DNA of 64,000 nucleotides from CALOAD01 sp942491415. GTDB lineage: Bacteria; Cyanobacteriota; Vampirovibrionia; Gastranaerophilales; CALOAD01. The stretch lies in contig CALOAD010000020.1 in the NCBI GenBank assembly GCA_942491415.1, positions 1 through 64,000 of the forward strand. The letters run 5' to 3'. Shown one piece after another: positions 61,548-64,000 of this stretch. The notes below the pieces were generated by a model that had not been told where the DNA came from, did no database searches, and saw nothing but the letters and a program-made list of their open reading frames with translations. Positions within the stretch are counted from its first letter, which is position 1; every line of letters starts with the position of its first letter. The position numbers and the translations under genes are program-made.

Positions 61548-62663
61548 GTGGCAGGAAAATTAAAAATAGCATTCCCTCATATGGGCACTGTATATATAAT
61601 TTGGGCTTCCCTCATCAAGGCAATGGGTGGAGAGGTTGTAATTCCTCCCAAGACAAGTAAGAAAACTCTTTCTATAGGAACAAAAAACAGTCCTGAAGCT
61701 ATTTGTTTGCCCTATAAGCTTGTATTGGGCAATTTTATAGAAGCTATAGAAGCAGGTGCTGATATGGTCGTGATGATAAGTAGTCCCGGGATTTGCAGGC
61801 TTGGTGAATATGGTAGATCTGCAAAAAATGCATTGGATGATCTTGGTTATAAGGTCAAATATATGGATATAGATCTATATAAGGGTAAGATAGCTGAAAT
61901 TTACCGCTGCTTGATTACACTTACAGGTAATAGAAATCCATTTAGGCTTTTAAAAGCGATATATGTTTCTTTGAGCAAAGTTTTTGTACTTGATAGGCTT
62001 GAAAATATGCTCTCTTATTATAGAGCAAGAGAAATGTGTTTTGGAACGGCGGAAAAGGTTTATAATAAAGCTATTGGCTGGGTTTTTGATGCAACATCGT
62101 CAAGAGACCTTAAAAAAGCTGAAAAAAAGGCGATGAAAGAGTTTCAAAAGACTCAAATAGATGAAAACAAAGAAGTGTTAAAAGTTGATCTTACAGGTGA
62201 AATTTTTATGGTTTTAGATTCTTTTTCTAATCAGAATTTAGAAAGAGAATTAGGTCGCTTAGGTGTTCAAACTCGTCGAAGTCTCACGATAGGCGGATGG
62301 TTAAAGGATGCGATTCTTCCCAGGTTTATGAATAAAGGTGATACTCACCTTGAAAGAGCTGAAAAGTTTGCAAGACCTTATCTTTTGAGAGATATAGGTG
62401 GTGATGCTCTTGAGTGTGTCAGTGATGTAGCATATGCGCACCATAAAGGTACTGATGGAATAATTCATATAAGCCCGTTTACTTGTATGCCGGAAATTAT
62501 GTCGCAAAATATTTTCCCGACAATGAGGGAAGATGTGGACATTCCTATTTTGCCGTTAATAATGGATGAGCAAACAGGTAGAGCAGGTTTTGTGACCAGA
62601 TTAGAAGCTTTTGTGGATTTAATGCGTCGTCGCAAAAGAAAGATTGAATTAGCAGAAGTTTAA
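61548..62663 (+). CDS. Acyl-CoA dehydratase activase-related (DUF2229-like) protein
   Basis: A 371-residue protein of the 2-hydroxyacyl-CoA dehydratase-related superfamily. The fold is suggested by KIAFPHMGTVYIIW, then SPEAICLPYKLVLGNFIEAIEAGADMVV, and the closing IHISPFTCMPEIMSQNIFP with PILPLIMDEQTGRAGFVTRLEAF. Cysteines in ICLPYK, GICRLGEYG and FTCMPE are likely ligands of an iron-sulfur cluster. This corresponds to the C-terminal part of the large BadF-like activase fusions. The ATPase (activase) half is not adjacent, though a leftover may exist elsewhere. The start is GTG at 61548. The substrate is unknown. Confidence 0.75.
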   Translation: MAGKLKIAFPHMGTVYIIWASLIKAMGGEVVIPPKTSKKTLSIGTKNSPEAICLPYKLVLGNFIEAIEAGADMVVMISSPGICRLGEYGRSAKNALDDLGYKVKYMDIDLYKGKIAEIYRCLITLTGNRNPFRLLKAIYVSLSKVFVLDRLENMLSYYRAREMCFGTAEKVYNKAIGWVFDATSSRDLKKAEKKAMKEFQKTQIDENKEVLKVDLTGEIFMVLDSFSNQNLERELGRLGVQTRRSLTIGGWLKDAILPRFMNKGDTHLERAEKFARPYLLRDIGGDALECVSDVAYAHHKGTDGIIHISPFTCMPEIMSQNIFPTMREDVDIPILPLIMDEQTGRAGFVTRLEAFVDLMRRRKRKIELAEV

Positions 62664-62775
62664 GATCTAGTCTTTTAGTATTAGGTTTTTTGAAAATTAT
62701 ATAGAATAAGCTGATGAGAATAATTTTCGTCAGTTTTATTATGTCTTAAGACAAGCTGTTAAAAAGGAGTTTGAA

Positions 62776-63927
62776 ATGAAAAGACATAATATCGAAATAA
62801 CTGAAAAATTGAATTATTTATCAAAATTGCCTGATACCGATTTTCCTTTCATTACCTTATATTTGAATGTGAATTCACAGGAATTTTTATATCAAAACGA
62901 AAAGAATCGAATTTTTATTAAAAATGCAATCCAGGAATATTCCGAAAAAATAAAAGCGCAAGGAAATAATCACTGGAAGGGCTTTCAAAAAGATGTAGAC
63001 AAGATCGAAAAATTACTGGATAAAATAGATTCTAAAGTTCATGGTGTTGCTATATTCGCTTGTGAAAACCTAGGGGTTTGGGAAGTTTTTGAATCGTTTG
63101 TGCCTTTTGAAAATGAATTTATCGTGAATTCTTTTGCGCACCTAAAACAGCTTGCTTATCAGGGTGAGGAACTTAAAAAATCTCTTGTAATAATGTTTGA
63201 TTCAAGGTTTTCAAAAATATTTGAGGTGAAATTGGGCGGGCTTATTTTTAATAAAGAAATTCTTAAATCAGATGTTCATAGATTCCATAAACAGGGAGGC
63301 TGGGCTCAAATGAAGTACCAAAGAGGTATTGAGTTTGAAAAAGAACAGCATTATAAAGAAACAGCCCGAAAAGCTCAAAAACTTTGGGAAGAAGATCATT
63401 ATGACAACATAATTCTTGTGGGGCAGGATTATGAAGCTAAAAACTTCCAGAAACATCTATCCAAAAAGCTTTTAAATAGCATAATTGCAATAAATGACCT
63501 TCAGATGTATGAAAACATCAATGTGGTCTTGGAAAATATAATGCAAGACCTACATATAAAAGAAAAGGAAGAAGAAAAACAAATTGTAGAAGAAATAGTT
63601 TCTAAAACACAATCTCAAAATGGTGCAACAGTGGGTATCGAAGATATTATTGAACTTGTAAAAGATGGTCGTGTAGAGACTCTTGCCTTAATAAAAAATC
63701 AAAGCCAAAAAGGGTTTAAATGCGGAGATTGCGTTTATACTTCAAAAGGACAATACAAACAGGGTTGTCCTGAGTGCAATGGTAATACAAAAGAAATTGA
63801 TGTTGTGGAAGAGGTGATCAGGCAAACCATTAAAAATGGTGGTGAAATCGAGATAATCGAACCTGAAACGACAGCGGCTAAAAAGCTTCAAAAACACGAA
63901 GGAATAGGGGCTTTGCTGAGGTATTAA
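62776..63927 (+). CDS. Bacterial aeRF1-like protein (baeRF family)
   Basis: A 383-residue protein with the architecture of archaeal/eukaryotic release factor 1 and Pelota. It has an N-terminal domain (1-135) and a central domain starting LVIMFDSRFSKIFEV, with a GGW-A-Q loop at 174-178 where eRF1 has GGQ. The C-terminal L7Ae-like domain carries a zinc knuckle, C316, C319, C331 and C334 (CGDC and CPEC), as in aRF1 minidomains. Bacterial members of this family include the ribosome-hibernation factor Balon. The altered GGQ makes peptide release unlikely, and a ribosome-rescue or hibernation role is more plausible. It is monocistronic with AAAAAGGAG before the ATG. Confidence 0.75.
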   Translation: MKRHNIEITEKLNYLSKLPDTDFPFITLYLNVNSQEFLYQNEKNRIFIKNAIQEYSEKIKAQGNNHWKGFQKDVDKIEKLLDKIDSKVHGVAIFACENLGVWEVFESFVPFENEFIVNSFAHLKQLAYQGEELKKSLVIMFDSRFSKIFEVKLGGLIFNKEILKSDVHRFHKQGGWAQMKYQRGIEFEKEQHYKETARKAQKLWEEDHYDNIILVGQDYEAKNFQKHLSKKLLNSIIAINDLQMYENINVVLENIMQDLHIKEKEEEKQIVEEIVSKTQSQNGATVGIEDIIELVKDGRVETLALIKNQSQKGFKCGDCVYTSKGQYKQGCPECNGNTKEIDVVEEVIRQTIKNGGEIEIIEPETTAAKKLQKHEGIGALLRY

Positions 63928-64000
63928 AAGTCATCTCAAACTAATAGTGTAGATGTAAAAAAGCTAAATACATATCTTGAATGATGTCATACTTTAGTTG

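Noticed and set aside
1..64000. tRNA, rRNA, tmRNA, insertion sequence or prophage genes
   Set aside because: I looked for T-loop/acceptor patterns, rRNA cores, transposase motifs and phage structural genes and saw none that I could support. A tRNAscan and Rfam run would be needed to exclude them fully.

Overview
The window looks like one contig from an AT-rich, Gram-negative, fermentative anaerobe on the non-photosynthetic side of the cyanobacterial lineage (Vampirovibrionia/'Melainabacteria', Gastranaerophilales-like). This is inferred from gene content and order, not from a database search. The supporting features are: ATP synthase beta and epsilon genes standing alone as a pair, as in cyanobacteria and plastids; a pgpH-ybeY-dgkA cluster; class III (anaerobic) ribonucleotide reductase; an ADP-forming acetyl-CoA synthetase; FeoAB ferrous iron uptake; a Gram-negative flagellum with P- and L-ring genes; and several small hypothetical proteins that look lineage-specific.

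Layout. Positions 1-2130 differ from the rest. They are visibly richer in G+C and hold one minus-strand lipoprotein gene broken by at least four frameshifts, plus a membrane-protein remnant; this end may be a chimeric join, a decayed island or poor sequence. From 2.2 to 9.1 kb lie nrdDG behind a cobalamin riboswitch, yjbQ, and feoA-feoB-(56-aa Cys-rich protein)-mutT behind a Fur-like box. From 9.5 to 14.9 kb lie the corrinoid adenosyltransferase, era, a 680-base structured gene-free stretch, and dgkA-ybeY-pgpH. From 15.2 to 23.1 kb is the translation operon rimP-nusA-ylxR-infB-rbfA-truB, followed by DUF2993-like and GerMN-like envelope proteins. infB carries a 15-residue tandem repeat and a +1 frameshift at an A7 run. 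From 23.1 to 34 kb are an M16 peptidase pair, atpDC, gatD, rlmN-aspS and yebC. From 34 to 50.5 kb are accessory genes: small hypotheticals, two PilZ proteins, one MshEN-like protein, a TPR protein, a secreted GH13 glycosidase, a radical SAM enzyme, ADP-forming acetyl-CoA synthetase and asparaginase II. Within it is a compact divergent regulator locus with tandem operators (38.0-38.4 kb). From 50.9 to 59.5 kb is a flagellar operon running from a lytic transglycosylase through flgF, flgG, flgA, flgH, flgI, flgJ, an unknown gene and flgN to flgK and flgL. From 59.6 to 64 kb are ribD, coaE, an acyl-CoA-dehydratase-related protein and a bacterial aeRF1-like factor.

How it fits together. The riboswitch before nrdDG and the nearby corrinoid adenosyltransferase suggest that adenosylcobalamin level selects between anaerobic RNR and a B12-dependent RNR encoded elsewhere. 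The three PilZ/MshEN proteins are candidate c-di-GMP receptors for the flagellum. The strongest leads for follow-up are the leaderless XRE regulator with operators spanning overlapping divergent promoters (38,075-38,172), the infB frameshift, the aeRF1-like protein with GGW in place of GGQ, the Cys-rich C-terminus of the acetyl-CoA synthetase, and the unrecognised Cys-rich protein in the feo operon. I saw no tRNA, rRNA, CRISPR array, transposase or prophage gene.
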